Assembly: GCA_014904845.1 (NCBI GenBank) | Contig: MU119568.1 | Span: 1-44,724 of the forward strand | Direction of reading: 5' to 3' | Length of the DNA stretch: 44,724 bases | Origin: Acephala macrosclerotiorum | Taxonomy: Eukaryota > Ascomycota > Leotiomycetes > Helotiales > Mollisiaceae | Part shown: one piece after another, positions 32,216 to 43,650 of the stretch | Position numbering within the stretch: position 1 is the stretch's first letter | Layout: every line of letters starts with the position of its first letter | Made by a program: the position numbers and the translations under genes | The notes under the pieces: generated by a model | Told to the model about the DNA's origin: nothing | The model's input: only the letters and a program-made list of their open reading frames with translations | The model's database searches: none

Positions 32216-32959
32216 GTTGGGTGATGATAGGCCTGTGGGGATTTGGCGTTTGCTTTGAAGGTATCACTGAGTGAAATGAGGAATAACAATTCTTAGAGCT
32301 TTGAGGGCTTGAATGTAGATCACGTCGAGAATGGATGGGTGGAGTATCATCATATAATGGAGATACTTCTCCATTATATATCCATGGCCAAAGTTGCTAA
32401 GGAATGGTCACCGAACCTATCATGAAATCTGCCTCGCTGCTGAGAATAGAAGATGAAACGGTGGCATCATGTTGGTACGCGTGTCTTCATGGAATCATCA
32501 GGTGGTACAATCCTCTCCGTGGCTCCTTCTTCGCCAACAACCTCTAATTCAGAACGAGATATCTTATTTTTACAATGCAACAACACACTGTGATGGACGA
32601 TGTGCCTCCCCCCATCCTGCATTTAGCATCACAGGCTGTTGCCTGAACAATATTGCTCCCAATGAGAGCATTAAGTTGGTCTACAACATGGAAGGAGCGA
32701 GAAAGTGCTGCCATGCTTCAAATCTAGTCCCACAACACGCCGTAGAAAACCTGCATCCATGTTCTAAACTGCGTGAATTAGAATAGAGAGCTTGTTTCAT
32801 GTTTATCCATCCTCACAGTTCATTCAGGACTCGCAAATAGGAAATAATGAATTAGAAGTGGAAGGACAGTCCCTAGAGGCTCAATAAAAATATAAGTCCT
32901 TAGTTTCTAATCCCGGCCACTTTTCCATTCCGACTACTTCGCTTAAATACTACCCACCC
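32216..32959. other. intergenic, no gene seen
   Basis: Contains the promoter of the secreted-protein gene. The plus-strand frame at 32469-32786 has no signal peptide or domain and was not accepted. Confidence 0.45.
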
Positions 32960-34630
32960 ACTTAAAACCTTAATAACTTTATAACTTTTTAACTTTTATA
33001 CAATCGCTTATACTAGTAGAATTTATAGATATATTAAAGTTTTTTTTTTTTTAATTTTACGATTTTTTTTTTAATTTAAATTTATTTAATAATTTTAATA
33101 ATTATAAATTTAAAATTTGAATTAATTTGAACTTTGCATTTTTTTTTCGAAATTAATTACTTTAATTTAGTTTTTAGCTGCTTAATTCGAAGCTTTAATT
33201 ATATTAAAGTATAATTCTTTTTATTAATTTTTTTAATAATTTTTTTAAAAAATTATTAACGAATTAAAAAATCGATTTCGTTTAATCGAATAATTATTTC
33301 GATTTATAAATATAAATCTTTTGATTTTTTAAAGAGTTTTCGAAGTATGAATAATATGTTTTTATTTTATATTAGTTTTTTTTTTAATAAAATTTATTAA
33401 AATTAATTATTTAATTTTATTATTATTTTTTAAAAATAAACAATTTAGTAATAGTTTTAAAATATTTTTAAATTAATTTTAATATTATATATTATTAAAT
33501 TTTTTTTCGAGCTTTATAATAATAACGTAAAAAGTTTCGTTTTTTAATTAATATAAAATCGATTAAAAAACTTAAATAATTAAATTCTTTATAATATATA
33601 TTTTTTTAAAATTTTTTTTTAAAAAATTTAAAATATATATATTATATTTAAAACATTTATATATAAACTTTATAATTTTATAATTTTTATAATCGTTTAA
33701 AACAAGCAATTAAAACTTTCGTGAATTTTTTAATATCGTTAAAAAAATAAACATTTTATAAAATTATTTTACAATTATATTATTCGTTATTTAATTATTT
33801 TCAATTGTAATAAATTTTTAATGTTTAAAATTATTTAAAATAATAAAAAACTATTATTATTAAATCGATTTTTTTTTAAATATAACTAATAAAAAAAAGC
33901 AATTTTTATAATCGAAATATATTTAATAAATAAAATTCAAATTTTTAATTCAAATTATTTTTTTTAAATAAAATATTAATTTGTATTTTTAATAATTAAA
34001 TTATTAATTTTTTAGTTTTTTATAATATTAATTTCGTTTATATTTTAATAATTCGATAGTTTAATAATTTTAATTTTATTTAATAAAACGTTATTAATAT
34101 AAATAAAATTTATTTTAAATTATTTTTCAATTTTAAAAAGTTTTATATTTATCGTTTTTTTATTTTAATAACGTTTTTTCGTATAATTAATATACGTTAA
34201 ACGAATTTTTTAATTTGAAAATAAATAAATAAAATTTTTAAATTTTTTTAAATTAAAATTTAATTCGTTAAACGTTTTTTTTAAATAAAAACAAACTTTT
34301 AAAAATATATTATAATTTTTTAATAAAATGTATAGTTATTAATTCGATTTTAAATTTTTTTTTTTAAAACTTTATAATTTAAATAAGTTTTTTAAATAAA
34401 TATTTTAAAAATTTATATAATATTTTTTTCGATATATCGACTTTTTATAATCGATTTAAGAGATTTACAAAATTTGAAATTGATTTATAAAAAAGTTATT
34501 AAAAAATGTAAATTTAAAATACGAAAATTATAAAAATAATAAATAAAATAAAATAATCGAAATAAAAAAATAATCGAAATTAAAAACTAAAAACTTATTA
34601 AAACAATAAAAAGTTTTAAACTCATTAAAA
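32960..34630. repeat. AT-rich RIP-type block
   Basis: About 1.7 kb of nearly pure A/T with long homopolymer runs and residual C mainly as CpG. No reading frame remains. The original element is unrecognisable. Confidence 0.75.
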
Positions 34631-35230
34631 AGGCTCTATCTAAGTATATAAAGGATAGTAAATAGGTTCAAAAAATTTGATCGATGCGAAGTACTAATAT
34701 TGTTGGATATCGACTGTCGTAGCTTAAGTATTTATACTCGCGTTTCCAGCCATCTCAAAGGCTGATAGCCGGTAGCAGTACATTCCTAGGGACGCTTTGG
34801 GATCCGCATGCATCTACCAACATTCCTGTGCCGCATCCATAAACAGCACTCTTTTATTTTGAGAATTCCCATGATGGAAAGAAGGTCACCACAATATACT
34901 GCCAGTACAAGTCTGCTCCACACTGCATGTGCACTTATCTACTCAGTCTGTTGCTATATTTAAGTGTTTATCAGTATAAACACTCACATTATTGGTAAGA
35001 TGTATATCAACGCCGCTTCAAGGGTTCATGATCGTTCAAATGTTGCCAGACTGCTCTTCATTGTCGTCAATACCCCGTATTCATTCGAGGGATGCGTTCA
35101 AAGTGTCTGGTATCTTAGTAGTAAGTTTACAAACCCATGACCATGCCAAACTGTTTGGGACGGCTTTTCTAATATTGGACTTGTCTTGTTGAACAGTTGC
35201 TTTATAACTTTGCTCGTATAGTCTTTGGTT
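34631..35230. other. normal-GC islet between AT-rich blocks, no gene seen
   Basis: Roughly 600 bp of ordinary composition enclosed by AT-rich DNA. The only frame (34992-35192, 66 codons) has no supporting feature. It may be a fragment of unique DNA that was never duplicated. Confidence 0.4.
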
Positions 35231-35720
35231 TAAAATATAAACTCGATTAAAATTCGCGATATTATATATTAATATATTATTAATTTAATATTTTATTATA
35301 ATTATAAATTTAAAAATTAAAAAAATTAAAAAAATTTAAAATATATAATAAAATTAATTAAATATTATTTATATATTTATTTTATAATTAAATTAAATTA
35401 ATAATTATTAATAAATTAATTAATATATTTATATAATATATATAAAAAATTTAAATTTTTAAAAAACTAATTTTTATTTATTATATATTAATAAATATAA
35501 ATTTAAATTTAAATATTTATTAATTATTTTATTAAAGTTATATAAATTTTAAAAATTAAAAATTTTATATTTGTTTTTATCTATAAATTATATAATTAAT
35601 TATAAAAATAATTTAATTTAATTTTTTAATTATATGAAACTTTTTTTATAATTTTAAATAATTAGCGATTAAAAATCGATATAAATCGATTAGATATTAA
35701 TCCTTGCAATACTAACTAAT
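35231..35720. repeat. AT-rich RIP-type block
   Basis: About 0.5 kb of A/T-saturated sequence. Same character as the other blocks, no recognisable coding content. Confidence 0.7.
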
Positions 35721-36233
35721 TCAATATAATATTGATATGGTATCGATGCCTTGGAAATTAAAACCGAGCCTGATAGAGTGGCATATGACTAAGGGTCATT
35801 CCTAAGAAGGATCTACGTTGAATACCAACATCAGAGTTACCAACACCGAACACCGACTATTCGAAACCCTTTTAAAACCCAAACCTGCCTCGTATAAATA
35901 AGCTCGAAAGTGGCACAAATGAGTTTGATGTTATTTTAAGCACTTTGACGTAAATAGGTCAAGTCCTCCGATTGCTGCTGCCCATCAAGACATCTTTCCT
36001 GTCTAGAGGGGCCCATTCTGGATCCACTATCTATATAAGAAGCCTCTCACACATCATAAAATCTCTCTCGATCAACCAGTCCAAGAGATTGCTCATTATT
36101 CTACGTCCTGTATTGATCCTGAACTTGCTCTTATCTTTCAAAACAAACGCACAAACAACCACCACCACGCAACGTAAACTTCCCGAGAATCTTTTTCACA
36201 AGCTCCATACACCTTCACCATCCTCTGGCAAAT

Positions 36234-37222
36234 ATGAAACTCCATCTCTGCATTCTGGTACGCCATCAATCATCCATATACCCTTCTCAGCTCATGATTA
36301 ATAGTATTCCATCTTCGTCACTCTTGTGTTGGGACTTCCATCTGGACAACCTGGGGAAACCGAATTGAATGCTTTGGATTTTGATCAAGAACTCGCTTGG
36401 AATCTGCTATTTCGTAGGCAGGATCCCAATCAACCCCCAGGTACCGGCGTTAGGGCGTACATAAGCAGAAACGGGTATATGAGGATTTGGTTCGCAGTCG
36501 ATGTGCTGCGAACAGGTTTCAGCAGCCTATTTACTAACGAAAGGACTCCGGAAGCCATCGCGAGCAGCTTTGGCCAGCACTATATACAAACTATTGAGGC
36601 CAATATGGAGGCAGAACAAGCGGACGGCTCCTTGCTCATGCACAGCCAATATACTTTCATCAAATTCATTTTTCAAGAAGTCCAAGCCGCTGGTGGAGCA
36701 GTAGCAAGCGTGTCCCTATCCCTAACTTAATTTATTATTTCTTGCTATGTTGGCTCCAGAGCCGAGAGATGTCTCAAGAATTAAGACACATGGGCGAACG
36801 AGCTTATGTGTTTGCTTCTTTTGAGACAGCTCCAAGCTCTGGATCTCTCTCCCATCTTTTTCAGCATTCTACAGTGCTAATTGGTTGTAGTGGCCGTAGA
36901 TTTTGATGCTAGACAGATCAATATTATTCCAGACTTCTGGGATGGCATATGGTCGCCAATGATGCGAGCGACACAGACATATTTCAGCACTATGCCGGGT
37001 ATTGATTTCCGCTTCGAAGAAGTTATAAACGAGTTGTCACCCACTCAAATCAATGAGATTGGCGGTTACATTGTCAACATCCCAAATGCAGCCGGAACTA
37101 TTGGAAGTAGAAAAAGAGATCTTTTGACTCAGCAAGTCTGCATCAAGCCAGTCGACCTACGACCGGGTCTTGTGGCATCTTTCTCAAACTGGAATGTGTC
37201 GCTGGTGAAAACTTCGTGCTGA
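36234..37222 (+). CDS. predicted secreted protein, 252 aa, with introner-like intron
   Basis: Exon 1 is 36234-36257 (MKLHLCIL), exon 2 is 36305-36707 and exon 3 is 36891-37222. Intron 1 (36258-36304, GTACGC...AATAG, 47 nt) completes a signal peptide, MKLHLCILYSIFVTLVLGLP, which supports this start. Intron 2 (36708-36890, 183 nt) has a GC donor (GCGTGT) if it is cut where its sister intron at 32096 is cut; this is the phase that joins ...GGAVA to AVDFDARQINI. Donors GTGGAG at 36691 or GTGTCC at 36710 are alternatives, but the latter leads straight to a stop. The product has no recognised domain, has a basic KRDLL site near the C-terminus and few cysteines. Located between RIP-type blocks; a lineage-specific gene is likely. 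Confidence 0.65.
36708..36890 (+). repeat. introner-like intron, copy 2, with foldback
   Basis: It starts GCGTGTCCCTATC and ends TTTTTCAGCATTCT (36857-36870), A, CAGTGCTAATT, GG, TTGTAG, matching copy 1 at both ends. The inside holds an imperfect inverted repeat: the arm at 36755-36791 (TCCAGAGC...TGTCTCAA...ACACAT) pairs with the arm at 36806-36843 (ATGTGT...TTGAGACA...GCTCTGGA) around a loop of about 14 nt. Confidence 0.7.
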
Positions 37223-37826
37223 AGGATGTAAGTAGATTGACCCTGCAGGCGATCGAGGTCGTCTCTTTTACTCTTGAATTAATTTTGTTTCCAGTGTCCA
37301 TAGCACTCTATCGTCATTGAAGGCATTGGAACTTAGAAAATCTTTTCTCTTCAAGATTTTCTGCTTGCACCGTGTCTATGGCAGTGTCTCATGTTCGGAT
37401 CTCTTCGAAGCTTGCTTTGGATCGTATTTCGATAGCTCTTTTGTTCTTTTTTTTAGGCAGGTACAAGATCTGCTCCATGCGTATATTCTGTCTTTCCTGT
37501 CATAAAGTTTTTTAAGAATTCCTAGAAGGTGTAAGGAATTTCGATCACTCATTTATACTCGCTATGTTTACCCGCCGAAATCGTTCCATCTTCTCACAAT
37601 TTTATCCATGGGTGGTCGCTTATGCAATCTTTCAGAGGCAATTAATAGTCCATTATACTCTCATTACCCAGATATTTAGCAAGCAGCCAGTCCTTGAATG
37701 AAAATAGCAAGAATTTGCCGAGAAGAATTAAAAACAAGAGCTTCTGTGAAGATGAGTGTACATGGAAGGACAATGGGATCCGAGATCTATGCTCACTTAT
37801 GATCTTCATATAGATAGTAGCACTGC
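37223..37826. other. intergenic, no gene seen
   Basis: Convergent gap between the secreted-protein gene and the 2EXR gene. No feature was recognised. Confidence 0.5.
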
Positions 37827-38783
37827 TTAATTGGAGCATGGTCTAATTTCAGTACATCTCAGCACCCTTCTCTGATTTCCAAACGAATCCTTATCCCTAT
37901 AAGTATCATTCTTCCAACCCCGCCCACTTTTCCCAAAATAAGGCAGATTTGCCGCTCCGAAGCAGCCTTCTAACTCCCATCTCCTGAGAAAATCAATCTG
38001 AGACTCTTGATAGACGCGAAATCCGGGTACAATAGATGGAGAAATTATAGCATCATGTGCTACGGCAGCTGCGCATCTTGCTTCAAGCATGTCAATCTTT
38101 GATTCGGGATTTGCGACGATGCCCATGAATGACTTCCTGACATTGATGAGGTGTTGTTCCAAGGATGGAACGACGAGGAATAGCTCTTCAAGGTTGGTAA
38201 AGAATCGGAGTTCGGGTAATTGGCCACTATTGGTGACAGGTGCATGACCAGGATTTGTGACGTATGAGTGAGACCAAAACGATCTGTCGAGGGCAAGAAA
38301 TCGAATATCTCCTATAATAGAAGATGAGTTGAGGATTGAGAGGATTGGAAAAACCTCTTGCTGATCTGGAATTGCGGACCACTCGTGGGTTGACGTGCAG
38401 TAGAGAAAGTCGGAGGTTGTATTGAAATAAACTGGATGGGACAGATTGGGAATCAACGAGGGGTAATATCTTTGCGCCACGTGTCGTGAGAGTCGACATG
38501 TTGTGAGTAAGGGTGGCATGACGAATGAATAGGTGTAAGAACTGCTGCTCGTGTTGTAGATGACTCGGACGACTCGAGATGTGATGGAATGAGGTTCCAA
38601 TGCGTGTGTCCATATCTTCGCTTGCAACTCAAGAGCTAGTCTGGGGAAATGTTCGAATTTCTCGAGACCGCCTGGTATTGTGGGTGTAGGAAAGTCAGCT
38701 ACTGGCCGAGGAGGTGGTGGCGGTGGCGGTGGTAGGGATCCGGACGACGGTGCAGACCCAAGTTGAGACTGAAGATTGCCCAT
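37827..38783 (-). CDS. 2EXR domain-containing protein, 318 aa
   Basis: A single-exon gene starting at 38783. The N-terminal MGNLQSQLG fits the myristoylation consensus (Gly2, Ser6), followed by a poly-Pro stretch (residues 19-26). The 2EXR region begins at FEHFPRLALELQAKIWTHAL (43-62) and continues through PPLLTTCRLSRHVAQRYY (90-107) and VYFNTTSDFLY (about 118-128). These are the standard blocks of this large, uncharacterised fungal family (FxxFPxLPxELRxxIW, then PxLLxxCRxSRxxA). The latter half (LPELRFFTNLEELFLVVPSL) is the usual C-terminal part. The function of the family is unknown; it is expanded in Leotiomycetes and related fungi. Confidence 0.85.
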   Translation of the reverse strand: MGNLQSQLGSAPSSGSLPPPPPPPPRPVADFPTPTIPGGLEKFEHFPRLALELQAKIWTHALEPHSITSRVVRVIYNTSSSSYTYSFVMPPLLTTCRLSRHVAQRYYPSLIPNLSHPVYFNTTSDFLYCTSTHEWSAIPDQQEVFPILSILNSSSIIGDIRFLALDRSFWSHSYVTNPGHAPVTNSGQLPELRFFTNLEELFLVVPSLEQHLINVRKSFMGIVANPESKIDMLEARCAAAVAHDAIISPSIVPGFRVYQESQIDFLRRWELEGCFGAANLPYFGKSGRGWKNDTYRDKDSFGNQRRVLRCTEIRPCSN

Positions 38784-39310
38784 GATAGTAGTACAAGAGT
38801 TAGCCTAGATGAGATATAGATTTGGGAGACAGCGCTTATTGATGTGGAAGTGCATCTGGGAGTAGAGCAAGAAGCTACGTTTGTGAACATGCAAAGTTCC
38901 TTCCTTCCAACATGTTGGATTTGTGCTATTTGCAAAGCAGTGCCACCAAGAGTGCGGGGTAGGGGCATATTGGTGTCGGATATCAGAGGCATTGTAGATG
39001 CTCGCTTGGTGTACCCAATTAAAAGTCTCCGTGTCGTACGACATTGACGTTCTAGGTTCCAGGCACTCTTGATGCTTAATGTAACGTAAGTTACGGTGGG
39101 TTGAAGTGATGATAATATTGATGGTTGAGGAGGAGGAAATCTCGGCTATAGAGATGCTATATAGCGAATGTGAGGTCACGTGCATTATGACCGTAATACT
39201 TAAAGCTGGCCATAACCTTTCTCAACATTTTACGACTTTGATAATTATCTCCTTTTTATAGTCTACGAACCGGCAACAAGTCTGAGATTTAGACGTTGCC
39301 AATAGGTTAG
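38784..39310. other. intergenic, no gene seen
   Basis: Promoter side of the 2EXR gene. The antisense and short frames in 38805-39185 show no coding features. Confidence 0.45.
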
Positions 39311-39460
39311 TATATTCTTGAAAAAGAGTTTATATTAAACATCGTATTAATTATAAAAATAATTAAAATAAAAAGAATAATATTAAGATTGAATTTATTC
39401 TTTTAATTAGTTAAGAATATTTCTAAAATACATATTTCAAAAAACAAAAAGTACTAACGC
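39311..39460. repeat. short AT-rich island
   Basis: About 150 bp of A/T-rich, gene-free sequence separating the 2EXR region from the relics on its right. Confidence 0.5.
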
Positions 39461-39507
39461 CTCACAATGCTAAAGGTCAGTCCTCGCCTTGCCTATGAAT
39501 GTGCCTG

Positions 39508-39741
39508 TTACTCCTTTCTCAAATGACTGATCGCCTTGTTGAATGCATTGATTATCCCATTGTACATGACACTGCGATCCTTGTATGTTCCTGTGAAAGG
39601 TGCCAGATCTCGGCTGCGAAAAAGAGTGTTCCTCAACTCCTCAGCCAGATCCTTAAGACCGTAAAACTCTGGCGCAAAGCTCCTGTCTTGTACCATGAGA
39701 GGTCGGCTGTCGCTGAGGTCCAGGTATTTATAACGCTAGAT
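39508..39741 (-). pseudogene. short coding relic, origin unknown
   Basis: The minus strand reads a protein-like frame (MVQDRSFAPEFYGLKDLAEE then LRNTLFRSRDLAPF, ending AISHLRKE) of 62 codons from 39696 to 39508. Upstream in the same frame is YKYLDLSDSRPL, then a TAG where CAG would fit (around 39740). It may be the 3' end of a decayed gene or element, but no family is recognised; the overlapping plus-strand frame (39499-39771) is less protein-like. Confidence 0.3.
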
Positions 39742-39850
39742 GTGGCCATTCATACTTCCACGACATCCTAGGCAGTTGCCTGTTACTCTTTCCCCAGACG
39801 TTCTATCGCCATGCCACGTGACTGAATCCTTGCCACGCAACGCTCTTAAT

Positions 39851-40507
39851 ATGGCTTAAGGCCGTAAACTACGTTCAGGAACTACGTCTCCTTCTAGTTG
39901 TCTAGCTATTCACTCTGATAACGACGATAACAATAAGGACAACGACGTCGTCCGCAATGTTCAGGTTCAGTCTTCTACTGATGGCCATAAATCAACCTTA
40001 TTTCGCGGCGGCTCGGTCTCACACTAAGCCATCGAACTACAACAAACTACAAAGGTTACGATAAACAGCATCAAGTACGTTGGTCGTAAAGGCCCCGATA
40101 AACCAAAAGATTACGTTTTTGATGTCTTTACTGAGAAAAACGATAGGGATAATAGCAATACCCAGCTAAAGCAACCAAAAGATTCAACTGTTTCTAGTCG
40201 CAATTCAACCCCGAATATCAAGATTTCTGAACAATAGAATTCTCAGCGCGCCGCGCAATTTCCAAAGCCAGCCCTAACAGTAGCAGCCTTTCAGCAATTG
40301 GACCCCAAAGACACTTTTCTACCAGCGCATCGTCCCCGACAAAGTTGTACTAAACGCAAAGCCGCTAAAATCTCAGCATTCTATATCAAATCCACAACTA
40401 GCGGCAGCACCACTTTTACTAACCTCGAACCCTCTGACGCTAAAGAACATCATTCGAGTAAGCCAATTACCGATCCGAACAACCTTAAAAAATCCGTACG
40501 ATCGTAG
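39851..40507 (+). pseudogene. 219-codon gene relic with three RIP-type nonsense codons
   Basis: One frame runs from ATG (39851) to TAG (40505-40507) with internal stops only at codon 3 (TAA, 39857), codon 59 (TAA, 40025) and codon 129 (TAG, 40235). Each is one C-to-T change from CAA or CAG. The rest is clearly coding in style: basic start (GRKLRSGTTSPSS), an acidic Asn/Asp stretch, KVTINSIKYVGRKGPDKPKD then YVFDVF, later AAFQQLDPKDTFLPAHRPRQ and a Lys-rich KRKAAK. The product would be mainly disordered and basic. No family recognised. It borders the large AT-rich block and may be the least damaged end of that element. Confidence 0.5.
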
Positions 40508-41533
40508 GCCGCAAAATTATTCGCAATAGAACACAGTATTGCGTGGAATAAAAGTCAACATAGCAACTTGAATTTGAACTAACAAAGGTAAAAAAATTAC
40601 TAAATAAGTTTAAAGCGAAACTACAAAATACACAAAGTCAAAGCGAGAGTAGACGTAGAAAGTGGAATCGAAAAATACTATTTACTACTTTTAATAAGTT
40701 TTAAAAAGTTCGAAATATTATTAGTCGAAAGATAATCGGCAATAAGAAATAATATTAAGTAGATTAAAAGCCGATATAAAAATCCGAATTGGATTTGATC
40801 GAAGTAAAAAAAACTAATTAATAAATTCGTAATAAAACTAAAGAATAATTAAAATCGAAAAAGTAAAAAACAAAACAAAGTCGCTATTAAAAATCTCGAT
40901 ATACGAAACGAATTAGAATTAAATAAACGACAAAAATAAACTTAAAAATAAAAATAATTAATAATAAAAAAACAAATTTTACTATAAAAATAACGTTTTT
41001 ATAAAAAATAATTATTAATTAATATAATATATATTTTTTTATTTGTTTTAATTATATTATTATTATATAATTTTTTTTAAATTTTATTATAATAAAAATA
41101 AAATAAAAGTTTTATTATTTATAAAAAAAAATTATAATGTAAAAAATAAATATAAAAATTTATTTTTAATTATATGATTATTAATAAAAAATTTATTTAT
41201 TAAATATTTTAATTATTAAAATAAAAATATTATAAATATTATATCGATTATTAAATTTATATTTTAATTAGTTTAGAAATTTTTAAATAATTCGATATAA
41301 AAATATTATATATATTAAATTTTTATAATTGGATTTATTTATTATAAAATTTAAAATATTTTTATTATTATTTAATAATTTATATAAAAATATTAATTAT
41401 ATTACTATATAATTTATAACGATTTCGTATATATTAAATAAAAGAATAATAAATAGTATTATTCGTAAAAAAAAAAAATTTATTCGTCGATTTATAAACG
41501 AATTAATTAATAAACGAATTTTTTTTTTATTTG

Positions 41534-43650
41534 ATATATATTTTATTTTATAAATTTTATAAAAAATTACAAGAATTTTAATTTAAACGTTTTATAAATA
41601 TTTAAAATTAATATAATTATTAAAATAAAATAATAATTTTAAATTTTATCGAACGATAAAAATTAATAAATTAATAAATTTTTTAAGATTTAAAATAAAA
41701 ATATATTATAAAATTTTAAATTATTAAATTTTTTTTTTTTTAAAATTTTCGTTTTTTATATCGAATTATTATAATTAATTTAATTAATTTAAATTATTTT
41801 TTATAATATATAATTAAAAAAAAAAAAAATTAAAATATTAATATTTTAAATAAAAACGTATTTAATAAATTTTTTTTTGAAATTATATAATTGTAAAATA
41901 ATTTTAATATTTTAAATAAAAACGTTTTTATTATAAAATTTTATATGAAATTTTTTTTTAAAATTTTTTTATTTCATATTAAATTATTATAATTAATTTA
42001 ATAGATTTAAATTATTTTATTTAAAATATAATTATAAAATATTAATTTTTAAAATAAATAATTAATTATTTAATTATTATTAATATTATAAAAAATAATT
42101 TTCGCGTATATTAAAGTAATATATATTAAAAATATTAATAATAATATATTATTATTATTATTAATTATTAAAAAAAAAAATTTATATATTAAATATTAAA
42201 TTTATTAATTAATAAAATAATATTTTTATATTATTTAAAATTATTAAATTATTATTTTTATTAATATTAAAATTTAATTAATTATTATAACGAATTATAA
42301 TTTATATTTTTAATATAAAATAAATATTTATTTTATATAATAAATTTAAAAAAATTTTAAAAATTTATTATTCGAATAATTTATTAAAATTTCGAATAAT
42401 AATATAAATATATTTTTATTTTATTTTTCGATTAAATAATATTTAATACGATTTATATTTTACGAATATATATATATATATTTTTAAGTTTATTATATTC
42501 TTTTTATATTCGATTGAAAATAATTATTATTTTAAATTTATTTAACAATTTAAATTAAAAATTAAAAATTAAAAATTTAAACGTTTTATAAATATTTAAA
42601 ATTAAAATAATTTTTATTAATACGAAAAAAATAATTCATTTAAAAAAACGTTAATTTAAAATCGAATAAATTAATTAAAATTTTATATTAAATTATTACG
42701 ATTAATTTAATTAATTATATATAATTATTAGAATTATATTTATTAAAAAATTATTTTTTAAAATTTTCGTTTTTACATTAAATATTATAATTAATTTAAT
42801 TAATTACATTTTTTTATAATAAATTTTATTAAAACGATAAAATTCTTTGTAATAATTATAAATTACAATTTATAAATAAATAAATAAAATTATAAAAATT
42901 TTAATATTTTAATATTTTTAAATTCGATTATATTATAATTTTAATAATTTAAAATATTTAAAATTTTTTTTAAAAATTAATTAAATATTAAAAATTAAAA
43001 TATAATATTTTTTATTTTTATATTTTATATATTTTAATTTAATTTAAATTTTTAAATTATAATATTTTATTTTTAAACTCGAAAATTAAAACGAGTTTTT
43101 AATTATTAATAAACGACGTAAAAATAATTACGAAATTTAAATGTTTTTTACGAATAAAAAACGTTTTTTTTATTTTATATTATATTAAATAATTAATAAT
43201 TTTTTTTTTAAAAAATCTAAAAATAAATTAAAATTAAAATTAAATAAAAATTATTAATATTAATTTTATTAATTACAAATATTAAATTAAAAATTATTAT
43301 TTATATAAAATTATAAATTTAATAACGAATATTTATTTAATTTTTTTAATAAAAATATTTTTATATTAAATACATATTATATTTATTAAATTTAATTTTA
43401 ATATAAATATTAAATAATAATAAAATTTTTAAATTTTTTTTTTAAATTTATTAATTTTATATATATTTTATAATTTATTAATCGTTTTAAATAATAAAAT
43501 ATTTATTTAATAATTTATTAAACGAATTAATAATAATTTTTTTTTTTAATATTTAATATATATTTTATTTTATAAATTTTTTATTTTAAATTTCAAATTA
43601 ATAATTTTTAATTTGAATATTTTATAAAAATTTAAAATTAAAATATTTTT
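41534..43650. repeat. ~1-kb spaced direct repeats inside the AT-rich block
   Basis: A cassette AATTTAAACGTTTTATAAAT... recurs at 41580, 42574 and (diverged) 43610, spaced 994 and 1036 bp. Copies one and three also share ATATATATTTTATTTTATAA about 50 bp upstream (41534 and 43556). A different unit, AATTATTATAATTAATTTAA, recurs at 41764, 41982, 42691 and 42781. This suggests two to three diverged copies of a roughly 1-kb unit. Low complexity makes chance similarity a real concern. Confidence 0.45.

Noticed and set aside
32469..32786. 105-codon plus-strand frame
   Set aside because: No signal peptide, domain or splice context; cysteine and histidine content looks accidental.
31500..37222. The two secreted genes as paralogs explaining the shared intron
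   Set aside because: Exon sequences and proteins show no visible similarity, intron phases differ (2 versus 1) and nucleotide similarity ends at the splice sites.
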